From the NCBI GenBank assembly GCA_946481425.1, contig CAMLNT010000129.1:1-6789 (forward strand): a DNA stretch of 6,789 bases. The letters are read 5' to 3'. The notes below the pieces were generated by a model. The model was not told the DNA's origin and ran no database searches. It was given only the letters and a program-made list of their open reading frames with translations. The stretch's first letter is position 1, and each line of letters opens with the position of its first letter. The position numbers were made by a program, and so were the translations under genes. This DNA is from an uncultured Brevundimonas sp. GTDB lineage: Bacteria; Pseudomonadota; Alphaproteobacteria; Caulobacterales; Caulobacteraceae. Of the stretch, positions 1 to 5,220 are shown piece after piece.

Positions 1-250
1 GCACGGTCTCGCCGATCTTGAGCTTGTGCAGGTCCTGCAGGTTGGGCAGGCCCTCCAGGAACAGGATCCGCTTGATGAGCTTGTCGGCGTGCTTCATCTC
101 GCCGATCGACTCTTCGTAGACGATGCGGCCGAGGTGGGTCAGACCCCAGCTCTCGAACATGCGTGCGTGCAGGAAGTACTGGTTCACGGCGGTCAGCTCG
201 TTGGTGAGCACCGTGTTCAGCAGCTTGATGATCTGGGGGTCGCCCTTCAT
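1..250 (-). CDS. bfr: Bacterioferritin, N-terminal 83 residues (cut by window edge)
   Basis: Reading leftward from an ATG at 250-248, the protein begins [20 protein letters not shown] and is open to the window edge. Bacterioferritin is a cytoplasmic 24-subunit haem-containing ferritin that oxidises Fe(II) and stores it as a mineral core. The visible half keeps the family's key residues at the usual numbers: ferroxidase ligands Glu18, Glu51 and His54, and the inter-subunit haem ligand Met52 (segment [10 protein letters not shown]). The remaining ligands, expected near residues 94, 127 and 130, lie outside the window. The start is supported by the family's usual N-terminus and by a strong ribosome binding site. 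It lies downstream of bfd on the same strand, 145 bp apart, and that gap contains a Fur-like site. Identity is firm; whether the far end is intact cannot be seen. Confidence 0.96.
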   Translation of the reverse strand, partial: MKGDPQIIKLLNTVLTNELTAVNQYFLHARMFESWGLTHLGRIVYEESIGEMKHADKLIKRILFLEGLPNLQDLHKLKIGETV

Positions 251-257
251 GGCCCAA

Positions 258-265
258 TCCTTCCT
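258..265 (-). promoter_or_regulatory. Shine-Dalgarno of bfr
   Basis: On the minus strand these bases read AGGAAGGA and end 7 nt before the bfr ATG. This near-ideal ribosome binding site fixes the bfr start. Confidence 0.8.
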
Positions 266-307
266 GGCGGGCGGCCTGAGGGAGATTCGGCGTCCGCTAC
301 CCGACAT

Positions 308-324
308 CTAACACATCAGGCCGA
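308..324 (-). repeat. Leader element B, copy in front of bfr
   Basis: The plus-strand sequence CTAACACATCAGGCCGA recurs at 612-627 as CTACATATCAGGCCGA, in front of bfd. The two copies differ by one inserted base and one substitution and share an exact 10-mer, ATCAGGCCGA. This copy lies about 65 bp upstream of the bfr start. Its presence in both leaders suggests a shared operator or promoter part. I cannot assign a regulator. Confidence 0.45.
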
Positions 325-364
325 CGGATGTTTCAGATGCGAGCGTTTATCACCGCATTGATAT

Positions 365-380
365 TGCGAATGATTTTTGC
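365..380 (-). promoter_or_regulatory. Fur-like site upstream of bfr
   Basis: The plus strand shows TTGCGAATGATTTTTGC across 364-380, with an interrupted dyad GCnAA-N5-TTnGC at 366-380. The half-site GCGAATGAT agrees with the start of the classic 19-bp Fur consensus at 7 of 9 positions, but the other half agrees poorly. The 10-mer TTGCGAATGA (365-374) is repeated at 600-609 in front of bfd. It lies about 115 bp upstream of the bfr start and just past the bfd stop. Iron control by Fur is plausible for a bacterioferritin gene, but the call rests on motif resemblance only. Confidence 0.4.
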
Positions 381-395
381 TCGGAAGAGCAGGGC

Positions 396-581
396 CTATT
401 CGGCGGCCATGGCATAGGCCTCGCGCTGGTCCTGGATCATGCGGCGCATGTCGCAGACGCACTTGGCGCACTGTGCCTGGCAGTCGTGGGCGGCGAAGAT
501 GTCGCGCGGACGGCAGGCGCCAGCCTCGATGGCGGCGTGCACCTGACGTTCGCGAATGCCGTTGCAGTTACAGACGTACAA
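396..581 (-). CDS. bfd: Bacterioferritin-associated ferredoxin
   Basis: A 61-residue protein beginning MYVCNCNG, the typical Bfd start. Bfd is a small cytoplasmic [2Fe-2S] ferredoxin that docks on bacterioferritin and passes electrons to its haem so that stored Fe(III) can be released. The four expected cluster ligands are present at the same positions as in E. coli Bfd: Cys4, Cys6, Cys38 and Cys41 (QCAKC). Cys23, Cys34 and Cys43 are extra. The start is TTG at 581-579: an in-frame stop lies at 614-612 with no ATG or GTG between, and the family N-terminus begins exactly here. No clear Shine-Dalgarno precedes it, so translation may be weak. It precedes bfr on the same strand and could be co-transcribed; no terminator with a T-run is visible between them. 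Confidence 0.92.
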   Translation of the reverse strand: MYVCNCNGIRERQVHAAIEAGACRPRDIFAAHDCQAQCAKCVCDMRRMIQDQREAYAMAAE

Positions 582-599
582 GTGACGCGGCCCGACCGG

Positions 600-620
600 T
601 TGCGAATGACTCTACATATC
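600..620 (-). promoter_or_regulatory. Fur-like site upstream of bfd
   Basis: The plus strand reads TTGCGAATGACTCTACATATC. Bases 602-620 agree with the 19-bp Fur consensus GATAATGATAATCATTATC at 11 of 19 positions, including the last four. The first ten bases are identical to the site in front of bfr. It ends 19 bp before the bfd start codon, a position where a bound repressor would block initiation. Assignment to Fur is inference. Confidence 0.4.
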
Positions 621-627
621 AGGCCGA
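612..627 (-). repeat. Leader element B, copy in front of bfd
   Basis: CTACATATCAGGCCGA on the plus strand, the second copy of the element at 308-324. It overlaps the right end of the Fur-like site at 600-620, so the two elements are adjacent here but about 40 bp apart in front of bfr. Its role is unknown. Confidence 0.45.
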
Positions 628-632
628 AAGGG

Positions 633-651
633 GCGAATGCAAGGCGTTCGC
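633..651. promoter_or_regulatory. 19-bp imperfect palindrome in the bfd / beta-propeller divergent region
   Basis: GCGAATGCAAGGCGTTCGC has 5-bp perfect outer arms (GCGAA / TTCGC) and further matching GC pairs inside. Its length equals a Fur box, and its left arm resembles the GCGAAT half-sites nearby, but the centre departs from the Fur consensus. It could serve either divergent gene. Confidence 0.3.
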
Positions 652-662
652 AACGGCCATTT

Positions 663-699
663 TCCGCCGCAATCCGCGCGTGCATCCGCCGCAATCCGC
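663..699. repeat. 15-bp direct repeat, 22-bp period, in divergent promoter region
   Basis: TCCGCCGCAATCCGC occurs exactly at 663-677 and again at 685-699. The 22-bp period is about two turns of the helix, so both copies face the same side of the DNA. They lie 35-71 bp upstream of the beta-propeller start and 82-118 bp upstream of the bfd start. Paired direct repeats with this spacing are typical of sites for dimeric response regulators or other tandem-binding factors. The regulator is unknown. Confidence 0.5.
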
Positions 700-733
700 T
701 CGCCCGAATGAACACCGTGATGCGGAGGGGGCG

Positions 734-2692
734 ATGCGGACATTTCTGGCGGGACTGGGACTGGCGGTCGGGCTCGGCGCGGCCGGACCGGGGTTGGCGC
801 AGGAGGCCGGGCTCGAGCGGTTCGGCTCCGAGGATGAGCTGAAGGTCTGGCTCTCGGTCCATGCCCTGCAGGACCCACCGGTCTGCGACGACCCGGATCC
901 GATGATGTGCGCCATGCCCGAGGATGATGGGGGAGAGGATGAGGTCGAGGAGATGGTGGTCGTCACCGGCTCGCGGATTTCGGCGCCTGACCTCGCCTCC
1001 ACCTCGCCAATCATGGCGGTCGGTGAGGCCGCGTCGGATGAATCCATCACCAACAACCAGGAACTCGGCGTCGACGAGGGCGACATCGTCAAGCTGCGGG
1101 GAAATACCCTCATCGTGCTTCGGCGCGGGCGGCTGTTCACCATCGACATCTCGGGAGGCGGGCTTCGGGCCGTGGACCAGGCCGACGCCTATCCGCCCGG
1201 CTTCCCGGTCGATCCGGGATCCTGGTACGACGAGATGCTGGTCTCCGGCGACTGGATCGTGGTGATCGGCTACCTCTACGACGGCGCCGTCACGGGAACC
1301 CAGATCAACCGGTTCCAACTGGACGCGGCCGGGAACATCAGCTTCGTCGACAGTCACCACATCGCGACGGACGACTATTATTCGTCGACGAATTACGCCT
1401 CGCGGATGCTGGGCGACGACCTGATCCTCTACACCCCGGCCTATGTGGACGCGGACGATCCGCTGGCGGATCTGCCGACGCTCGCCCGATGGGCCGGCAA
1501 GGACCAGGAGGCGCAGGCGCGGCCGCTGGTCGGCGTGCGTGACATCTATCGGGCGCCCGAAAGCCTGGGGGAGGTCGAGGCGATTCATGCCGTCACCCGG
1601 TGCGAGCTGACGGCGCCGGAGCTGACCTGCCGGTCGACCGCGGTCATCGGACCGGGCGCGCGAACCTTCTACGCCTCCGCCGACGCCGGCTACCTGTGGC
1701 TGTCGGGCTGGCGCGCCCGGTCGGACGAAAACCTGCCGGAATCGGCGGTCTACCGGCTGCCCTTCGGCGAGGGTCGCCCTCGCGCCCTTCAGGTGCGCGG
1801 CGCGCCGGTCGACCAGTTCTCGCTCGAAGAGGATGCGGCCAACAACCGGCTCTACGCCTTGGTGCTCAGCGACAGCCATGGCGACGCCATGTGGAATCCC
1901 TGGTTCGCGGACGGCGCCGCGGCGCTCGTGACACTGGACCTGAGCCGCTTCGGCGATGGATCTGGCCAGGCGCGCGATCAGGACTATCGGCTGCTCCCCC
2001 CGATGCCTGAGAACAGCAGCGGCGGCGTGAGGAATCGGTTCGTCGGACGCCATCTTTTCTACGGCGTCGGTGTGCGGGACGAGGAGTGGGAGCCCCTCGG
2101 CGGCGTTCTCCACGTCGTGCCGCTCGACCAGGGCGGCATCCAGAGCCACGTCCTCGATGGCGGCGTGGTGCGGATCGAGCCCATGGGCCGCGACGCCCTG
2201 ATCCTGACCGAGAACGATGAGGGCCTGTCATTCCGGTCGTTCAACCTGACGCCGACCGGCTGGTCGCGGCGGCCGGACTTCTCCAACACCTACCTCCTCG
2301 AAGACGCCGGCCAGGCGGAGTACCGAAGCCATGCCTTCTTCTATCGCCCCGATCCCGGGTCGCCGGACGGCGAGGCGGGCCTGCTGGGCTTGCCCGTCTT
2401 CGAACAGGGCGGCGGCAATCGCTTCAGCCAGGTCGACGCGAGCGTCGTGTTCCTGCGGCGGTTCAATGAGCGGCTCACCCGGTTGGGCGACCTCCATGGC
2501 TGGGCCGATCCGGAGGACGACATGTGCGAGGCCTCCTGCGTGGACTGGTACGGCGACGCCCGGCCGATCTTTATCGGTGACCGCATTTTCGGGCTGCTTG
2601 GTTATGAACTGGTCGAGGGACAGGTCCGCAACGGCCACCTCTATTCGGTTCGCCGGGTCGACTTTGCGCCGCGCCTTGCCGTGAAGGATTGA
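734..2692 (+). CDS. Secreted beta-propeller domain protein (COG4880 / Beta_propel family)
   Basis: A 652-residue protein. The ATG at 734 is chosen because GGAGG (724-728) sits 5 nt before it and because it opens a clear signal peptide: MRT, a hydrophobic stretch at residues 4-21, and probable cleavage after GLA at residue 22. The frame stays open upstream to about 377, but that extension runs through the bfd gene and would hide the signal peptide. Residues 63-73 are highly acidic. Residues 75-97 (VVVTGSRI, then PDL, then SP) look like the plug entry of TonB-dependent receptors. Residues 107-139 ([14 protein letters not shown], then [14 protein letters not shown]) match the start of the secreted C-terminal beta-propeller family distantly related to WD40 repeats. 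Repeating beta-strand blades fill the rest. Six cysteines form three close pairs (51/59, 290/299, 598/602), which suggests disulfides in the periplasm or outside the cell. Function is not established. Family assignment is fairly sure; any role in TonB-linked transport is speculation. Confidence 0.82.
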   Translation: MRTFLAGLGLAVGLGAAGPGLAQEAGLERFGSEDELKVWLSVHALQDPPVCDDPDPMMCAMPEDDGGEDEVEEMVVVTGSRISAPDLASTSPIMAVGEAASDESITNNQELGVDEGDIVKLRGNTLIVLRRGRLFTIDISGGGLRAVDQADAYPPGFPVDPGSWYDEMLVSGDWIVVIGYLYDGAVTGTQINRFQLDAAGNISFVDSHHIATDDYYSSTNYASRMLGDDLILYTPAYVDADDPLADLPTLARWAGKDQEAQARPLVGVRDIYRAPESLGEVEAIHAVTRCELTAPELTCRSTAVIGPGARTFYASADAGYLWLSGWRARSDENLPESAVYRLPFGEGRPRALQVRGAPVDQFSLEEDAANNRLYALVLSDSHGDAMWNPWFADGAAALVTLDLSRFGDGSGQARDQDYRLLPPMPENSSGGVRNRFVGRHLFYGVGVRDEEWEPLGGVLHVVPLDQGGIQSHVLDGGVVRIEPMGRDALILTENDEGLSFRSFNLTPTGWSRRPDFSNTYLLEDAGQAEYRSHAFFYRPDPGSPDGEAGLLGLPVFEQGGGNRFSQVDASVVFLRRFNERLTRLGDLHGWADPEDDMCEASCVDWYGDARPIFIGDRIFGLLGYELVEGQVRNGHLYSVRRVDFAPRLAVKD

Positions 2693-2705
2693 CGCTGGAG
2701 GCAGG

Positions 2706-2736
2706 CGCGAGCATCCCCGGCCCATGCCTGCTCGCG
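2706..2736 (+). other. 8-bp stem enclosing the thiE start codon
   Basis: CGCGAGCA (2706-2713) is the exact reverse complement of TGCTCGCG (2729-2736). The 15-nt loop holds the thiE ATG at 2724. The GGAGG at 2697-2701 lies just outside the stem, 22 nt from the ATG, too far for normal use in a linear message. A competing pairing, GCAGGC (2701-2706) with GCCTGC (2726-2731), is also possible. This could limit thiE translation or tie it to translation of the preceding gene. Such stems can also arise by chance in GC-rich DNA. Confidence 0.3.
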
Positions 2737-3380
2737 AATGCCGCCTCTATCTCCTGACCCCGCCGTCGATCCCGGACCTCGGCGCCTTCGCGCGTGATCT
2801 CGAGGCGGCGCTCGATGCGGGCGACGTAGCCTGCCTGCAGATCCGCCTGAAGCCCGCTGACGACGACGCCATTCGCGAGGCCGCCGCCGTGATCGCGCCG
2901 ATCGCCCAGGCGCGCGGCGTGGCGGTGATCCTCAACGACCGGCCCGATCTCGTGAAGCCGCTGGGCCTGGACGGGGTCCATGTCGGCCAGGGCGACGTTC
3001 CTTACGCCTCCGCCCGGCGCGACGTCGGGCCCGACCGGATCGTCGGCGTGACCTGTCATGACAGCCGCCACCTGGCCATGGAGGCGGCCGAAGCCGGCGC
3101 CGACTACGTCGCCTTCGGCGCCTTCTTCGACAGCCCGACCAAGGACGCCTCGACCCGTGCGGAGCCCGAAATCCTGTCCATCTGGCAGGAGACGATGGAG
3201 GTCCCCTGCGTCGCCATCGGCGGAATCACCGCAGACAACGCCGAGGGCCTGGCCGCGGCGGGCGCCGATTTCCTTTGCGTCGGCGCGGGGGTCTGGGCGC
3301 ACCCCAACGGCCCCGCCGAGGCCGTACGGATGCTGCAAGCCGCCATCCACAGAGGGCTCACAGCGGCGCCCGCCCTTTAA
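2724..3380 (+). CDS. thiE: Thiamine-phosphate synthase
   Basis: A 218-residue cytoplasmic TIM-barrel enzyme that joins hydroxymethylpyrimidine diphosphate to the thiazole phosphate to give thiamine phosphate. Family signatures appear in order: LQIRLK at 38-43 (diphosphate-binding Arg41 and Lys43), LNDRPDL at 70-76 (Asn71, Asp72), DGVHVGQGD at 83-91 (metal-binding Asp91), GVTCHDS at 108-114, SPTKDAS at 137-143 (the usual T-K phosphate loop), VAIGGI at 163-168, and the C-terminal phosphate-binding [10 protein letters not shown] stretch. The Arg/Lys and Asn-Asp pairs favour true ThiE over the non-synthase homologue TenI. Length is normal. ATG 2724 is the only usual start after an in-frame stop at 2682-2684; it lacks a well-placed Shine-Dalgarno. 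It begins 31 bp after the beta-propeller gene, so the two may be co-transcribed. No other thiamine gene is in the window. Confidence 0.88.
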   Translation: MPARECRLYLLTPPSIPDLGAFARDLEAALDAGDVACLQIRLKPADDDAIREAAAVIAPIAQARGVAVILNDRPDLVKPLGLDGVHVGQGDVPYASARRDVGPDRIVGVTCHDSRHLAMEAAEAGADYVAFGAFFDSPTKDASTRAEPEILSIWQETMEVPCVAIGGITADNAEGLAAAGADFLCVGAGVWAHPNGPAEAVRMLQAAIHRGLTAAPAL

Positions 3381-3437
3381 GGGATATTAGGAACACCGGG
3401 TTAAGCCTGCTGGGGAATCCGCAGTCGAGACGCGTCC

Positions 3438-5117
3438 ATGACCCTGAGCCCCGTGCTCGAAACGACCGCCGGCCCCGCCCGCAGCCGGGCGGCGCGCAAA
3501 CCCCTCGACAGGGGGGTTAGCCAGTTCGTGAGCCAGCCGCTGGAACCGATCCTGGCGGCCCTGGCCGTGGTCGCGCTGGTGGTCGGGGCCATCCTGTTCG
3601 CCCGCACCGCCGGTCTGATCGCGGCCCTGTGGGCGGCCAATGGCGTGGCCATCGGGGTCTGGCTGCGCCGCGACCGCGACCGCACCTATGACCTCTGCCT
3701 CGGCGGCCTGCTGACCTTTGCGATTGCGGTGGCCGAACTGCTGGTCGGCAACAGCTATGAACTGACGCTGCTCTTCACGGTCGCCAACATGATGGAGATC
3801 GTGCTGGCCGTGATGCTGGTCCGGCGTTTCGGAGACGGACTGAACCTCGCCAGCATGGACGGCGTGCGCCGCTTCGTGATCACGGCGGTGGTCCTGGCGC
3901 CGATTCCGGCGGCTGCCTTCGCCGCCGTGGGCCTCGCATCCCTCCAGGGCGCTGACATGTCGGCGACCTTCCTGACCTGGTGGCTCGGCCATGCCGTAGG
4001 CGTGGCCGGCATGGGCGGCCTCATCCTCGGGCTCAGCCGCCGCGAATCCATTCGCCTGCGGCGACCGGCCAAGCTGGCCGAAGCCACGGTGCTTCTGGCG
4101 GCGCTCGGCGCCCTGTTCTTCTCGGTGTTCTCGCCGATGGCGTGGCCGCTCAGCGTGCTCTTCATGCCGCTGATCCTGACCATCGCCGTGCGCCTGCGGT
4201 TCGTCGGCCTCAGCCTGGCGACCGTCATCATCAGCGTCCTGGCCGTCGGCGGGAGCATGGCCGGCTTCGGACCCTATGCGGCCATCTTCGACGGGCCGGG
4301 GCGGTCGATCATGTCCCAGATCACCACCCTGATGGCCTATCTCCCTGCGGTCATGATCGTCGGCGTTCTCGAGGAGCGCGACGGCCTGACGCGCGCGGCG
4401 CAACTGGCCCAGGCCCGCGCCGAGCGCGCCTCGGACGGCAAGTCGCGCCTGCTGGCCAACGTCAGTCACGAGATCAAGAGCCCGATCGCCGGCGTCATCG
4501 GCATCGCCGAGCTGTGGCGCGACGGCAAGCTGGGCGAGGTCAACCAGACCCAGGCCGAGATGAGCGACATGCTGGTCAAGACGGCGCGCCAGATCGAGGC
4601 CCTCGCCTATGACCTGCTGGACGTCTCGCGCGCCGAAGCCGGGGCGGTGGCCGTGGATCTCAAGCCCGTCGACGTGGGCGCCCTGCTCGACGACATCCGC
4701 CGTCAGGCCGCCCTGCATCCGGACGCCCGCGGCATTCGGATGGAAGTCATGCCCCAGGCCGAAAAGCTGGTGGTTCGCGCCGATTCCGTGCGCCTGAACC
4801 AGGTCCTCTCCAACCTCACCTCCAACGCGCTCAAGTACGGCGGCTCCGGGGGCGTCGTCCGCTTCCGCGCCGCCCCGTCCGACGGCGGCATGATCCGCAT
4901 CAGCGTGATCGACCAGGGTCCGGGCCTGACCGAGGCCAAGCAGGCGGAGCTGTTCGAACCTTTCAACCGTCTGGGTATGGAGAAATCGACCGTGGAGGGG
5001 CATGGCATTGGCCTGGCTCTCGCCAAGCGCCTGGTCGAGCTTCAGAAGGGCCGCATCGGCGTAGAGTCCCGGCCCGGCGACGGGGCCGCCTTCTGGGTCG
5101 AGCTCCCGGCAGCCTGA
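3438..5117 (+). CDS. MASE1-type membrane sensor histidine kinase
   Basis: A 559-residue inner-membrane kinase. A polar N-terminus (1-35) is followed by about eight to nine hydrophobic segments between residues 38 and 311. LWAANGVAIGVWL at 64-76 and TWWLGHAVGV at 180-189 match the MASE1 sensor domain, whose ligand is generally unknown. A charged linker (312-334) leads to the dimerisation domain with the H-box NVSHEIKSP, phospho-acceptor His344. The ATP-binding domain follows: N-box NLTSNALKYG (459-468, Asn463), G1 DQGPGL (492-497), F-box LFEPF (505-509) and G2 GHGIGL (521-526). All catalytic boxes look intact. There is no receiver or HPt domain and no response regulator gene in the window, so it appears to be an orphan here. 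The ATG at 3438 is the first start after an in-frame stop at 3402-3404; no strong Shine-Dalgarno is seen. It lies 57 bp after thiE and 103 bp before cydA. Control of the oxidase genes is possible but untested. Confidence 0.88.
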   Translation: MTLSPVLETTAGPARSRAARKPLDRGVSQFVSQPLEPILAALAVVALVVGAILFARTAGLIAALWAANGVAIGVWLRRDRDRTYDLCLGGLLTFAIAVAELLVGNSYELTLLFTVANMMEIVLAVMLVRRFGDGLNLASMDGVRRFVITAVVLAPIPAAAFAAVGLASLQGADMSATFLTWWLGHAVGVAGMGGLILGLSRRESIRLRRPAKLAEATVLLAALGALFFSVFSPMAWPLSVLFMPLILTIAVRLRFVGLSLATVIISVLAVGGSMAGFGPYAAIFDGPGRSIMSQITTLMAYLPAVMIVGVLEERDGLTRAAQLAQARAERASDGKSRLLANVSHEIKSPIAGVIGIAELWRDGKLGEVNQTQAEMSDMLVKTARQIEALAYDLLDVSRAEAGAVAVDLKPVDVGALLDDIRRQAALHPDARGIRMEVMPQAEKLVVRADSVRLNQVLSNLTSNALKYGGSGGVVRFRAAPSDGGMIRISVIDQGPGLTEAKQAELFEPFNRLGMEKSTVEGHGIGLALAKRLVELQKGRIGVESRPGDGAAFWVELPAA

Positions 5118-5131
5118 CGCTTCGGCATTAA

Positions 5132-5149
5132 ATTCATCAATAGATGAAT
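5132..5149. promoter_or_regulatory. Perfect 18-bp palindrome upstream of cydA
   Basis: ATTCATC-AATA-GATGAAT: perfect 7-bp arms around a 4-bp centre, in an AT-rich island 71 bp before the cydA start and 14 bp after the kinase stop. It is not followed by a T-run, so a simple terminator is unlikely. It resembles an operator for a dimeric regulator. It does not fit the FNR/FixK box TTGAT-N4-ATCAA, so the regulator is unknown. Confidence 0.45.
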
Positions 5150-5169
5150 ACAGGCCCTTGTGGTCGCCC

Positions 5170-5205
5170 CATGCGGGCATGTAACCGAGAAATTCTCAGG
5201 GTTAC
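5170..5205. promoter_or_regulatory. Two abutting inverted repeats in the cydA leader
   Basis: CATGC-GG-GCATG (5170-5181) abuts a longer imperfect repeat at 5181-5205. In the latter, GTAACC (5181-5186) pairs with GGTTAC (5200-5205), and GAGAA (5187-5191) pairs with TTCTC (5193-5197), with a 2-nt bulge on the right arm. As RNA the longer one could form about a 10-bp hairpin. It ends only 3 nt before the cydA ribosome binding site (GGAG, 5209-5212), so it might act as an operator or as a leader structure affecting translation. No T-run follows. Confidence 0.4.
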
Positions 5206-5220
5206 TTCGGAGCTCGGGTC

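Noticed and set aside
379..390. Small hairpin GCTC-GGAA-GAGC after bfd as a terminator
   Set aside because: The stem is only 4 bp, and in the bfd direction it is followed by A residues rather than T residues.
284..612. GANTC sites at 284-288 and 608-612 as cell-cycle methylation control of bfr and bfd
   Set aside because: Single short sites are expected by chance at this density and nothing else supports such control.
377..733. N-terminal extension of the beta-propeller reading frame
   Set aside because: It runs antisense through bfd, is Arg/Pro-rich, and would bury the clear signal peptide and Shine-Dalgarno at 724-736.
437..2149. Long minus-strand open frame (570 codons) opposite the beta-propeller gene
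   Set aside because: It overlaps bfd and the propeller gene, has an Arg/Val/Asp/His-rich composition typical of antisense frames in GC-rich DNA, and shows no domain. The plus-strand gene has a signal peptide and family motifs.
2693..2723. Possible TPP riboswitch before thiE
   Set aside because: The gap is only 31 nt, and the conserved CUGAGA and related core elements are absent.
3377..3404. TTAA motifs (3377-3380 and 3401-3404) as a CtrA-type site before the kinase gene
   Set aside because: The spacing is wrong for TTAA-N7-TTAA, and one of the two TTAA overlaps the thiE stop codon.
5132..5149. FNR/FixK box before cydA
   Set aside because: The arms read TTCATC/GATGAA with a 4-bp centre, not TTGAT-N4-ATCAA. 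It is kept as an unassigned palindrome.
3387..5180. Long minus-strand open frame (597 codons) opposite the histidine kinase
   Set aside because: It is low-complexity His/Gln/Asp/Glu/Arg-rich sequence with no recognisable fold, mirroring a kinase with every catalytic box intact.
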